The notes beneath the pieces are model-generated. The model saw nothing but the letters and a program-made list of their open reading frames with translations, was not told the DNA's origin and made no database searches. From Candidatus Saccharimonadota bacterium (GTDB taxonomy: Bacteria; Patescibacteriota; Saccharimonadia; Saccharimonadales; Saccharimonadaceae), in NCBI GenBank assembly GCA_017418275.1, contig JAFONX010000010.1, positions 1 to 37,884 of the forward strand: a DNA stretch of 37,884 nt, given 5' to 3'. The translations under genes were made by a program, and so were the position numbers. Of the stretch, positions 22,448 to 30,169 are shown piece after piece; positions within the stretch are counted from its first letter, which is position 1, and each line of letters opens with the position of its first letter.

Positions 22448-23728
22448 TTACTTTAGCGCATTTTTACGTTTTAGTACAGTGTGATATTGCACTGCGAAGC
22501 GATGACTCTCTTCATCAATACGTGCAATTAATTTTGCGATATGTCCATCTGGCGGCAACTCTACCATTTCATAATCTTCCTTACCACTAGGAATCACAAC
22601 GCGTACCCTAGCATTCTTACCATGATCGCCACTTTTGTCGCGTCCAATCACCGGAATCTTCGATTCGGCAAGCAAATCACGCACAGCAGAAATTTGCCCA
22701 ACCGAACCATCCAAAACAATCAAATCTGGTCTTCCCCAATCTTCAAGATGATGTAGCCGTCGCGTAATTACCTCGCGCATACTTTCTGGGTCGTTATTCT
22801 GCTGCTTACGTAACTTAAAACGTCGATATTTTGTTCTGTCTGCCGCCCCGTTAATAAAGCATACCATCGAACCTACTACGTTCGTGCCAGACTGATGACT
22901 AATATCGTAACCTTCGATACGCGCCGGAGTCTTTTTAAGTCCCAAAATCTCTTGCAAGCCATCTAAGGCTTGGTCGCTCGAAATATCCAAAAATTCCTTG
23001 TCTGAAAAAACTATCTTTGTGTTAATTCCCTTTAAACCGTATAGCTGATTACGATACTCCGCAGCCTTCTCGAATTTTCCATCTGCCGAAGCCTCATACA
23101 TTAGCTTCTCGAGCTCGCGCGAAAGCTTCTTTCGATTTCCCTTCAAATATGAAATCATGTGACGCAGTTCATGCTTGTACTCACGCGCTGTCATTTTGCC
23201 AAGCTCGACACCAGGCGCCAAGCCTAAGTCCGTATCAAGCGTCTTTTTACCATTGTAAGGCTTCGTATAATATGGAAAAATTCTCCGCAAGATTCGCAAT
23301 GCACGTGTAATCGCAGTCTTACCATAATATGGTCCAAAATATTCTGCACCATCATCGTCTGGATTACGCGTCATCGATACATACGGCACCTCATCCTTCA
23401 TATTAATACGTACATAACTCACAGATTTATCATCACGCAGCAAAATATTCCATTTCGGCATATAACGCTTAATCATCTCAGACTCAAGAAAAAGCGCATC
23501 CATTTCCGTATCTACTACAATCCAATCCGTATCATCGATTTCTGCCACTAAAGCTCGCGTTTTCGGATCCTTGCGCTCAGGCGATTGAAAATACTGACGC
23601 ACCCGATTCTTTAAAATCGCCGCTTTACCAACATAAATCACTTCGCCTTCGCGGTTTTTATGAAAATAAACTCCCGGTTCAGCCGGAAGTTGCTTCAGTT
23701 TCGCTTTTAACTTAGGCGTTACATTCAT
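22448..23728 (-). CDS. uvrC: Excinuclease ABC subunit C, short form without the C-terminal HhH domain
   Basis: Makes both incisions in nucleotide excision repair. 426 residues against about 600 in most bacteria. Present: GIY-YIG domain (GVYFHKNREGEVIYVGKA, residues about 19-36), the UVR motif (LEKLMYEASADGKFEKAAEY, about 205-224), and the RNase H-like nuclease domain with YDISHQSG, NDPESMREV, IVLDGSVGQI and ESHRFAVQYH supplying the acidic and His residues. The protein stops at KRKNALK, just where the (HhH)2 DNA-binding domain normally starts, and the next gene begins 5 nt on, so no HhH frame follows. The ATG has no Shine-Dalgarno; the -10 ends 7 nt upstream, so the mRNA is probably leaderless. 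Confidence 0.92.
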   Translation of the reverse strand: MNVTPKLKAKLKQLPAEPGVYFHKNREGEVIYVGKAAILKNRVRQYFQSPERKDPKTRALVAEIDDTDWIVVDTEMDALFLESEMIKRYMPKWNILLRDDKSVSYVRINMKDEVPYVSMTRNPDDDGAEYFGPYYGKTAITRALRILRRIFPYYTKPYNGKKTLDTDLGLAPGVELGKMTAREYKHELRHMISYLKGNRKKLSRELEKLMYEASADGKFEKAAEYRNQLYGLKGINTKIVFSDKEFLDISSDQALDGLQEILGLKKTPARIEGYDISHQSGTNVVGSMVCFINGAADRTKYRRFKLRKQQNNDPESMREVITRRLHHLEDWGRPDLIVLDGSVGQISAVRDLLAESKIPVIGRDKSGDHGKNARVRVVIPSGKEDYEMVELPPDGHIAKLIARIDEESHRFAVQYHTVLKRKNALK

Positions 23729-23735
23729 TGCAATA

Positions 23736-23763
23736 ATTATAGCATTTATGCAAGCTCAAGCAA
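23736..23763 (-). promoter_or_regulatory. uvrC operon promoter (leaderless type)
   Basis: Minus strand: -35 TTGCTT (23758-23763), 16-nt spacer, extended -10 TGCTATAAT (hexamer 23736-23741). The -35 overlaps the T-tract of the upstream terminator. Confidence 0.75.
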
Positions 23764-23792
23764 AAACCCACCGTTTTAAACGGTGGGTTTTG
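23762..23792. terminator. Bidirectional terminator after the 23800 gene
   Basis: CCCACCG (23767-23773) pairs with CGGTGGG (23781-23787) around TTTTAAA, with A/T runs on both sides. Confidence 0.85.
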
Positions 23793-23799
23793 TGTAATT

Positions 23800-25368
23800 T
23801 TAGAGATACATCAAACTGTCAAGCAAGTCGTTCAAATCAGCCGATTCAGCAGTATCGCCAAAGGCTTTATCGACCGCCGCTTTACAATTCTCTTCGCTAT
23901 CGAAACCAGAGTAGCTATTATCTTCAGTACAATAAGACTTATAGTAAGCCTCCTTACTGCTATCATTAATAGTCTTCTGAACGGTTTCTAACAATGTATC
24001 AATCGATTTCGTGTCACCAGGAGTCGTAATGTTCGAAGTATAGCTTAGATTTACTTCGCCATTAACTTTGATGCCTGTATCATAGCTACTTTCGGCCTTC
24101 TTCTCGTAATCGAAACCAACCCAGACTAGCTCGTGCGACCAAGGCTTAATACCGAGGACGATATTGTATTTGCCCTTGTCTTCTTTCTCGGAATCTAAAG
24201 AAACACCCTCGTTATAATAGCTATCGTTGTATGACCAATCATAGTCATTGTCGTTGCTATCATAGTCATTATAGTCATAGAGATAATTCTTTGACGATGT
24301 AGTCTCCTCTTCAGTACAAGCGTTAATTTCCTTCACGAAATCTTCATCGCTAAGTTTATCCATGAAGTCCTCGGCTTTATCTTCATCAATCGTAAGCGGA
24401 TATTTCTTGTAGCCGTTAACTTTCTCAATTTTAGCGCCGGCAGCGACAGAAATAAATGGATTCTTCTGGTAAATATCGAGAACCTTATTCCAGTTTTCGC
24501 CCTCAGTAACACTGCTCATCTTCTCGCGTACACAGTCAAGGCTCTTCTTCAACTCGCCAGTCTCATCGATTTTGCTATATGGAACCTCATACCATGAGTT
24601 ACCGACGCTCGTAAAGACAGATTCGAGTATTGCTTTAACGTCTACTCCGCTGTCATCGCCCATTTCGCTTTCGAATGCTTTTGAAATCACAGTCGAGACA
24701 TTGCCAGAATCAACGATACGGAAGTAAAGTGCATTCTCTCCTTCCATAACCTCCGCCTCAGCATTGATTGCATCGTATTTCTTGAGTTTCAACTCAACTT
24801 TAGCATCGGCTGAACTTTCAAGCTTTGCATTGCGCGAAGACTGCATATTAATCTTTACGTAATCCACCTCTTCGCTATCAAAATCGACAGTAAAGACAGT
24901 GTTCGCCGTGAGTTCCTTAGCAGTTACAAACTGAACCAGACCATCTGCAAGTACACGCTCGTTCTTTTCGTGTTGCTGATAGAACAAGAAACCACCAATA
25001 CCACCAACAACAAGCACTAGCAAAATCACAATACCGACAATTAAGCCAGCGTGGCTCTTTTTTGGTGCACCATAAGGCTGAGTGTTTTGCGCTGCTGCCT
25101 GCACAGGAGCTGACACTGGCGCTGGAGCTGGGGTGCTAGCAACCAACTGAATGGGCGCCGTAGTTGCCTGAGTAGGTGTTCCCTGAGCTACGGACGCTTC
25201 GGTAGCTGGCTTAGCTGAAGCTTCCGGCTTCGAAATATCTTGCACTAAATTATCTACAGGTGTTCCAGGCTTAACTGGTGCAGGTTCTGTATTAGCATTC
25301 GCACCATTCGATATACCACCTGCATTTGACGCAGCTGGTTTTACTGGATTGTCTTGTTTGTCGTCCAT
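23800..25368 (-). CDS. Single-pass membrane protein with Pro/Ala-rich cytoplasmic tail, unknown function
   Basis: 522 residues. Residues 1-105 are low-complexity and Pro/Ala/Thr/Gln-rich (PAPAPVSAPVQAAAQ). One helix at about 108-130 (AGLIVGIVILLVLVVGGIGG) precedes a large extracytoplasmic domain. That domain carries an Asp/Tyr/Asn-rich insert around residues 365-395 (YNDYDSNDNDYDWSYNDSYY) and four or five scattered Cys that could form disulfides. No family recognised. The start has AAGGAAAG upstream. It follows the 128-residue gene by 21 nt and is probably co-transcribed with it. The architecture parallels the proteins at 30170 and 33143. Confidence 0.8.
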   Translation of the reverse strand: MDDKQDNPVKPAASNAGGISNGANANTEPAPVKPGTPVDNLVQDISKPEASAKPATEASVAQGTPTQATTAPIQLVASTPAPAPVSAPVQAAAQNTQPYGAPKKSHAGLIVGIVILLVLVVGGIGGFLFYQQHEKNERVLADGLVQFVTAKELTANTVFTVDFDSEEVDYVKINMQSSRNAKLESSADAKVELKLKKYDAINAEAEVMEGENALYFRIVDSGNVSTVISKAFESEMGDDSGVDVKAILESVFTSVGNSWYEVPYSKIDETGELKKSLDCVREKMSSVTEGENWNKVLDIYQKNPFISVAAGAKIEKVNGYKKYPLTIDEDKAEDFMDKLSDEDFVKEINACTEEETTSSKNYLYDYNDYDSNDNDYDWSYNDSYYNEGVSLDSEKEDKGKYNIVLGIKPWSHELVWVGFDYEKKAESSYDTGIKVNGEVNLSYTSNITTPGDTKSIDTLLETVQKTINDSSKEAYYKSYCTEDNSYSGFDSEENCKAAVDKAFGDTAESADLNDLLDSLMYL

Positions 25369-25389
25369 TTCTTTCCTTTTAAAAAATTA

Positions 25390-25776
25390 TTATTCGATTG
25401 ATTCAGCAGCGTTTTCTTCTACAGTTTCGCTTTCATAGTAGCTAGTATTATCAGTATTCGTCTCTGTCTTCTTTTCAAGAACTTTGTTTGGCAGAGTACA
25501 ATTCTCGTCTTCCATATAGCAAGCTTCGTACTCAGCTACTTGGTTAAGCGCAGAAATCGCAACGCTCATCGCACAAACAGCAATGCCAGCAAAAACTACA
25601 ATTGCAATCATCATAAAACAAAGCAGAAAGCGATATTTACCAGTCGCAACATGCGCATCCGGATTTGCTTCATGAACAATTCGTTTAATACCTGAATGTT
25701 TTGTCGTCTTTGCGGCAGCTTTACTGGTCGCGCGCGGCATCGCAGTCTTTCTTGTCGCTGTCTTTTTTGTAGCCAT
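25390..25776 (-). CDS. Small single-pass membrane protein with Lys/Ala/Thr-rich tail
   Basis: 128 residues from the ATG at 25776, with GGAGGG 9 nt upstream; the frame is open further upstream but lacks a ribosome-binding site. Residues 1-42 are basic and repetitive (MATKKTATRKTAMPRATSKA), resembling histone-H1-like tails. A helix at about 49-75 is followed by a short acidic extracytoplasmic domain with two Cys (YEACYMEDENC). An extended -10 TGTTATGAT lies upstream. Function unknown; it probably shares a transcript with the 522-residue membrane protein. Confidence 0.7.
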   Translation of the reverse strand: MATKKTATRKTAMPRATSKAAAKTTKHSGIKRIVHEANPDAHVATGKYRFLLCFMMIAIVVFAGIAVCAMSVAISALNQVAEYEACYMEDENCTLPNKVLEKKTETNTDNTSYYESETVEENAAESIE

Positions 25777-25949
25777 GCTAACATGCCCTCCATTAGCGTT
25801 TATGGTTATTAAATTTAAAACCATCATAACATAAAATAATCCTAAAATAAAACCGCGAAAATACCCCAGACTCCATCGCAAAAATCACTTCATTCTGATA
25901 AAATACTATTAAACCGTTATGTTTTAAGTGGAGAAAGGCATCAAAACAT

Positions 25950-27245
25950 ATGCAAAATAACGACTTTAATATTAAATACATCAAGGCACGCCAAATCCTT
26001 GATTCGCGCGGTAATCCTACCGTCGAGACAGATGTAATCCTCGAAAGTGGTCATGCTGGGCGCGCTGCTGTGCCATCCGGCGCATCAACTGGCGCAGGCG
26101 AAGCACTCGAACTTCGCGACGACGACAAAGACCGCTACAACGGCAAAGGCGTTCTCAAAGCTGTCTGGAACGTTAACAACAAAATTTCCGACGTCCTTAT
26201 TGGCAATAGCGCCGAAGATCAACGCAAGGTCGATCAGCTCATGCTAGATCTCGATGGCACCGAAAACAAGTCAAACCTTGGCGCGAATGCCATTCTTTCG
26301 ACTTCTCTTGCAATCGCAAAGGCTGTTGCACATGCCAAGAATCTCCGTTTTTACGAATACGTCGCCGAAATCGCTGGCACCCAAAGCGAAATGCGTCTCC
26401 CGATGCCAATGATGAATGTTATGAACGGCGGCGCACATGCCGACTGGTCGACAGATTTTCAAGAATACATGATCATGCCGCTTAGCGCCGACCGCATCGA
26501 TACGGCCGTTCGCATGGGCGCAGAGGTCTTCCATTCCCTAAAGAATATCCTCAAGAATAAAGGTTACGTTACAACCGTCGGCGACGAAGGTGGCTACGCG
26601 CCACGCGTCAATAATGGCAACAATGAGCCACTCGAACTCATCAAAGAAGCCGTCGAAGCCACCGGCTACAAACTTGGCGAAGATATCGCCATCGCCATGG
26701 ACATCGCAAGCTCCGAGTTTGCCAAAGATGGCCATTACGAACTCAGAACCAATGGCGACTGGAAGAGTTCCGAAGATCTCGCCAACTGGTATCAATGGAT
26801 TATCGACAACTTCCCTGTAGTCAGCATCGAGGATGGCCTCGGCGAAAACGACTGGGACGGCTGGAAGATGCTCACCGAACGTTTCGGTAACCGCCTCCAA
26901 ATCGTCGGCGACGACCTCTTCGTCACAAACACCAAACTCCTTCAAAAAGGCATCGACATGGGCGCCGGCAATGCAATCCTTATCAAGCCAAACCAAATCG
27001 GCTCGCTCACCGAAACCATCAATGCGGTTCTCTTAGCCAAAAAGAACAATTTCAACTGTATTATGTCGCACCGTTCAGGCGAAACCGAAGACACCAGCAT
27101 CGCGCATCTTGCGGTTGGCCTCGGCACCGGTCAGATTAAAACCGGCTCACTCAGCCGTACTGATCGCCTCGCAAAATACAACGAACTCATGCGCATTTCC
27201 GAAGCAAACAACTCGCTCGCACTCGAAAACCCATTCAAAAAATAG
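25950..27245 (+). CDS. eno: Enolase
   Basis: Interconverts 2-phosphoglycerate and phosphoenolpyruvate in glycolysis. 431 residues, full length. Seen: [17 protein letters not shown] at the N terminus, [27 protein letters not shown], the metal-binding Asp and Glu in AMDIASSEF and [26 protein letters not shown], and the signature [29 protein letters not shown] has Trp where Asn is common. Codons are strongly C-ending, as expected of a highly expressed gene; several long antisense frames are by-products of that. Monocistronic with a strong terminator. Confidence 0.97.
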   Translation: MQNNDFNIKYIKARQILDSRGNPTVETDVILESGHAGRAAVPSGASTGAGEALELRDDDKDRYNGKGVLKAVWNVNNKISDVLIGNSAEDQRKVDQLMLDLDGTENKSNLGANAILSTSLAIAKAVAHAKNLRFYEYVAEIAGTQSEMRLPMPMMNVMNGGAHADWSTDFQEYMIMPLSADRIDTAVRMGAEVFHSLKNILKNKGYVTTVGDEGGYAPRVNNGNNEPLELIKEAVEATGYKLGEDIAIAMDIASSEFAKDGHYELRTNGDWKSSEDLANWYQWIIDNFPVVSIEDGLGENDWDGWKMLTERFGNRLQIVGDDLFVTNTKLLQKGIDMGAGNAILIKPNQIGSLTETINAVLLAKKNNFNCIMSHRSGETEDTSIAHLAVGLGTGQIKTGSLSRTDRLAKYNELMRISEANNSLALENPFKK

Positions 27246-27255
27246 GAGAATCTCA

Positions 27256-27288
27256 AAAAAGCACCCCCTTCCAAAGGGGTGCTTTTTA
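27256..27288 (+). terminator. Enolase terminator
   Basis: GCACCCC pairs with GGGGTGC around CTTCCAAA, flanked by A and T runs. The -10 of the next gene (TGTTATAAT, 27289-27297) follows immediately. Confidence 0.9.
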
Positions 27289-27305
27289 TGTTATAATATA
27301 TACAA

Positions 27306-27322
27306 CTCCAGTCAGACTGGAG
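27306..27322 (+). promoter_or_regulatory. Perfect 17-bp palindrome at the expected transcription start
   Basis: CTCCAGTCAGACTGGAG: 8-bp arms around one A, starting about 9 nt after the -10 (27292-27297). AGTATTTTTT follows, so it could be an operator overlapping the start site or a short attenuator hairpin. The same 8-1-8 geometry with a different sequence occurs at 13579-13595. Confidence 0.45.
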
Positions 27323-27387
27323 AGTATTTTTTATAATCCATACAATGCAATTCTACATAAAATCTGTTCTGAAGGAGGTGGCATTTC

Positions 27388-28053
27388 ATGACAGTAATCG
27401 AAAAATCCCATTTTTATCTCGAAATAGGTAAAATCCTAGTAGTAATCCTTGATGCCCTAAGCGAGCTTGAAGCCGTACATTCTAACTGGCTACAAGACGC
27501 TAAAAACACCCTCGAAAACAGCTCTGAGACCGGTCGTTTTACAGTTTCACTCGCAGATATCCAAAACATCAAAGACAGCTTTTTAGAAGGCGACTTCTGC
27601 GCAACCTACTTTGGTATCAATCAGTTACATCTGCTCTTTTATTGCAGGAGATACTACTTCGATGACTCAAAATCCGAAGAGGAACATTTGGGTAATATCC
27701 TGCGCGACAATGCGCAAACCTTTCGAAAGTATGCGGATAGCTATACCGAAGATAGACTTAGCGCGATGAGCGAACAAGACCAGCAAAAATTTCTCACAAA
27801 ACTCCGCAAATGGAGTCTCATTAGAGAACAAGGCGCAAATTCTACCAATGAGATTAGTGCGCTGATCCGTAAAGAAAATACTACTGCACCAAACCCAATT
27901 CTACTCGAGATTAGCCTCGCGAAAGAAATTTATAACCAAGCAAATTATCAACACGAAGAACATCTGCAAGATTTATCTATGGACGAAATAAGGTTACTCA
28001 ACAACTTTATTGCATGCTTCAAATCAGCTGAATTGCAATCTTGGACAATTTAA
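27388..28053 (+). CDS. Unrecognised helical protein, 221 residues; related to the next gene
   Basis: Soluble, nearly all helical: IGKILVVILDALSELEAVH at the N terminus, a middle block LADIQNIKDSFLEGDF, then INQLHLLFY, and a C-terminal DLSMDEIRLLNNFIACFKS helix. No known motif. The start has AAGGAGGTGG, a near-perfect Shine-Dalgarno, 9 nt upstream. By eye it resembles the next gene: LADIQNIKDSFL.../INQLHLLF here against LNSIDTLEFLW.../IHALRILFF there, a KWSL/KWSM motif, a PN-P-LLxE segment and a Trp near the end. Own promoter, palindrome and terminator. Function unknown. Confidence 0.75.
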   Translation: MTVIEKSHFYLEIGKILVVILDALSELEAVHSNWLQDAKNTLENSSETGRFTVSLADIQNIKDSFLEGDFCATYFGINQLHLLFYCRRYYFDDSKSEEEHLGNILRDNAQTFRKYADSYTEDRLSAMSEQDQQKFLTKLRKWSLIREQGANSTNEISALIRKENTTAPNPILLEISLAKEIYNQANYQHEEHLQDLSMDEIRLLNNFIACFKSAELQSWTI

Positions 28054-28077
28054 AACCCTAAAACACATTTTCACCAT

Positions 28078-28105
28078 CACCTCGCCTTCGGACGAGGTGT
28101 TTTTT
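28078..28105 (+). terminator. Terminator of the 27388 gene
   Basis: CACCTCG (28078-28084) pairs with CGAGGTG (28093-28099) around CCTTCGGA, then six T. Confidence 0.9.
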
Positions 28106-28131
28106 GACTATAATACAAAATATGATATAAT
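28104..28131 (+). promoter_or_regulatory. Strong promoter overlapping the preceding terminator
   Basis: -35 TTGACT (28104-28109), whose first two bases are the last T of the terminator; 16-nt spacer; extended -10 TGATATAAT (hexamer 28126-28131). AGGAGG precedes the ATG at 28170. Confidence 0.85.
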
Positions 28132-28169
28132 ATCAATTATCCGAATTTTTTATTAGGAGGTTCATTTAT

Positions 28170-28774
28170 ATGTACAGTTACTCAGAAATTGCTCGCGCCG
28201 ACATGACTGCAGGCGAAGCTATTGGCACCCTTAAGAATCTAACCTACTCAATGGACAAAAATCCCGCAACGACCGAGTATGTTGAAATTTTACCCATACT
28301 TAACTCTATCGATACACTCGAGTTTTTATGGAGCAATAACCGCTACCTCGGATTTATTCACGCTCTGCGCATACTATTCTTTTCCAGCATTAATCTCACC
28401 TTCGCTGACGTCATAGCCGACTTACTGATTAAACTCATAGACTATGAAGACACTCTCTTTGAGTATATATCGTCACAAAATGACCTAAACTCAGGCTTGT
28501 TTAAATGGTCAATGTTTAAAAAAATATCATTAGCGAAGATGCGCCCTCGGTTTGGAAAGCCTTTCTCGCCTACGTTTCAGCGAAGGAGGAGTATACGGAA
28601 ATCGATTTCTTTAACACGAGCCCTAATTCGCCACTCCTAACAGAAATGTCCAACGCCTTGATTGTCGCAGACCTCCTGCTCGAATTCGAACAGAACTGCA
28701 ACAATTGCGACACTAGCAATATTCACAGCATTCTAAAAGAAGTTGGCGCACTTGACGACTGGCGCAACCTCTAA
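28170..28774 (+). pseudogene. Unrecognised helical protein gene with a frameshift in an A7 run
   Basis: The frame from the ATG at 28170 reads 119 good codons to KWSMFKK, then turns basic and Ser-rich and stops at 28640. From the A7 run (28518-28524) another frame continues protein-like to TAA at 28772-28774: NIISEDAPSVWKAFLAY, then NSPLLTEMSNALIVADLLLE and GALDDWRNL. One more A would give a single 201-residue protein ending just before the terminator. The N-terminal part has helices around IDTLEFLW and FIHALRILFF, similar to the preceding gene. Promoter and AGGAGG are intact, so this may be a sequencing indel, a slippage-controlled gene or a fresh pseudogene. Confidence 0.7.
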
Positions 28775-28788
28775 TCTGAGCAACCCAA

Positions 28789-28826
28789 AAATCCCCGCAG
28801 TTTTTAACCGCGGGGATTCCTTTTTC
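28789..28826. terminator. Bidirectional terminator between convergent genes
   Basis: AATCCCCGC pairs with GCGGGGATT around an A+T-rich loop, with A and T runs outside. Ends the 28170 gene and glucose-6-phosphate isomerase. Confidence 0.85.
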
Positions 28827-28830
28827 TTGC

Positions 28831-30087
28831 TTATTTATCGTATCCAGGCTTGCCTAGAAGCTCAAACATCTTTGTCTTGTAAGCTTCCACGCCAGGCTGA
28901 TTAAACGGATTTACACCCAAGCAAAAACCGCTCAGCGCGCAGCTCATTTCAAAGAAGTAAATCAAAGCACCAAGCGAACGCTCGTCAAGCTCCGGCATCG
29001 TAAGCGAAATCGTTGGCACGCCGCCGGCAAAATGCGCCTTCTCGGTCGCCTCATTCGCCTTCTTGCTAATATAACTCAACTCTTTGCCCTCAAGGTAAGC
29101 CAAACCATCCAAATCTTCGCCAAATTTCGGCACCTTCACGCCCTTGTGAGCCTGCTTGATTTTAACAAAAGTCTCAAACAAATTGCGTCTGCCCTCTTGC
29201 ATATACTGCCCCATCGAATGAAGATCAGTCGTATAGATTACGCTAGCCGGAAAAATACCTTTTTGCTCCTTGCCTTCACTTTCGCCAAAAAGCTGTTTCC
29301 ACCATTCGTTAAAATACATAAAGCTCGGCTCGAAATTCGCCAAAACCTCTATGTCAAAACCCTTCTTTAATAGAGCATTACGTAATCCGGCATATTCTGC
29401 CGCCGCACCACCATCCGAAATTAATGCCGCGCGCTCTTCCTCGGCGCCATCCATCAGCTTATCAATATCTACGCCAGCTACTAAAATCGGCAAGAGTCCT
29501 ACCGCAGACAAAACCGAATAACGACCACCAATATTATCCGGCACTACAAATGACTCATAGCCCTTCTCGACCGCCTCATCATGCAAAGCGCCCTTTTTTG
29601 CGTCGGTTGTAGCGTAAATTCGACACGCCGCTTCAGCTTCACCATATTTTTCTATCAATCTCTCTTTGAAAATACGGAAGGCTACCGCCGGTTCCGTCGT
29701 TGTGCCGGATTTAGAGATAACATTGATTGAAAAATTCGAATCACCAATTTCTTCCAAAACCTTTTCAATCTCGTAAGGACTCAAAGAATTACCCGCATAT
29801 ATAACCTTCGTACGCGAATTGTTGCCAAGCGCAGAGATGACCGCCCTATGACCCAGATAACTACCACCAATACCGATACAAACTAAATATTCAGAATTCA
29901 AATTGATGCGTTCAGCTGCTGTCTTAATCCGGGTAAATTCTTCCTTATTATAATTAATTGGCAAATCCACCCAACCGCCAAATTCATCTTCCTGCGCGCG
30001 TTGCACAAAAGACCGCGCGAGTTCAATCTCGTCGTTCAAATCATTCTCGTTAACAAAACCTTTAGCATTGTAGTCAAATTCAATCAT
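28831..30087 (-). CDS. pgi: Glucose-6-phosphate isomerase
   Basis: Interconverts glucose 6-phosphate and fructose 6-phosphate. 418 residues, the shorter Gram-positive type. Seen: CIGIGGSYLGHRAVISAL (sugar-phosphate binding), NVISKSGTTTEPAVAFRIF, the signature GGRYSVLSAVGLLPI, and GVNPFNQPGVEAYKTKMFEL with the C-terminal catalytic Lys. The start has GGAGG with 5 nt spacing, and -10 TATAAT lies directly after the neighbour's terminator. Monocistronic. With enolase it is one of two glycolytic enzymes in the window. Confidence 0.96.
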   Translation of the reverse strand: MIEFDYNAKGFVNENDLNDEIELARSFVQRAQEDEFGGWVDLPINYNKEEFTRIKTAAERINLNSEYLVCIGIGGSYLGHRAVISALGNNSRTKVIYAGNSLSPYEIEKVLEEIGDSNFSINVISKSGTTTEPAVAFRIFKERLIEKYGEAEAACRIYATTDAKKGALHDEAVEKGYESFVVPDNIGGRYSVLSAVGLLPILVAGVDIDKLMDGAEEERAALISDGGAAAEYAGLRNALLKKGFDIEVLANFEPSFMYFNEWWKQLFGESEGKEQKGIFPASVIYTTDLHSMGQYMQEGRRNLFETFVKIKQAHKGVKVPKFGEDLDGLAYLEGKELSYISKKANEATEKAHFAGGVPTISLTMPELDERSLGALIYFFEMSCALSGFCLGVNPFNQPGVEAYKTKMFELLGKPGYDK

Positions 30088-30116
30088 TTCACCTCCTCCA
30101 TATATCTATTATACCC

Positions 30117-30152
30117 CAAAAAGAAAGAACCCACGAGCATACTCGTAAGCTC
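30117..30152 (-). terminator. Terminator of the 30170 gene
   Basis: Minus strand: 11-bp stem with G-T wobbles (GAGCTTACGAG against CTCGTGGGTTC) around TATG, then TTTCTTTTT. The pgi -10 (TATAAT) lies 4 nt beyond the T-tract. Confidence 0.8.
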
Positions 30153-30169
30153 TTCTCTTCAGAATTGTT

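Noticed and set aside
26538-26996. 152-codon antisense frame inside enolase
   Set aside because: C-ending codons on the sense strand remove stops from the antisense strand. No start signal; enolase is certain.
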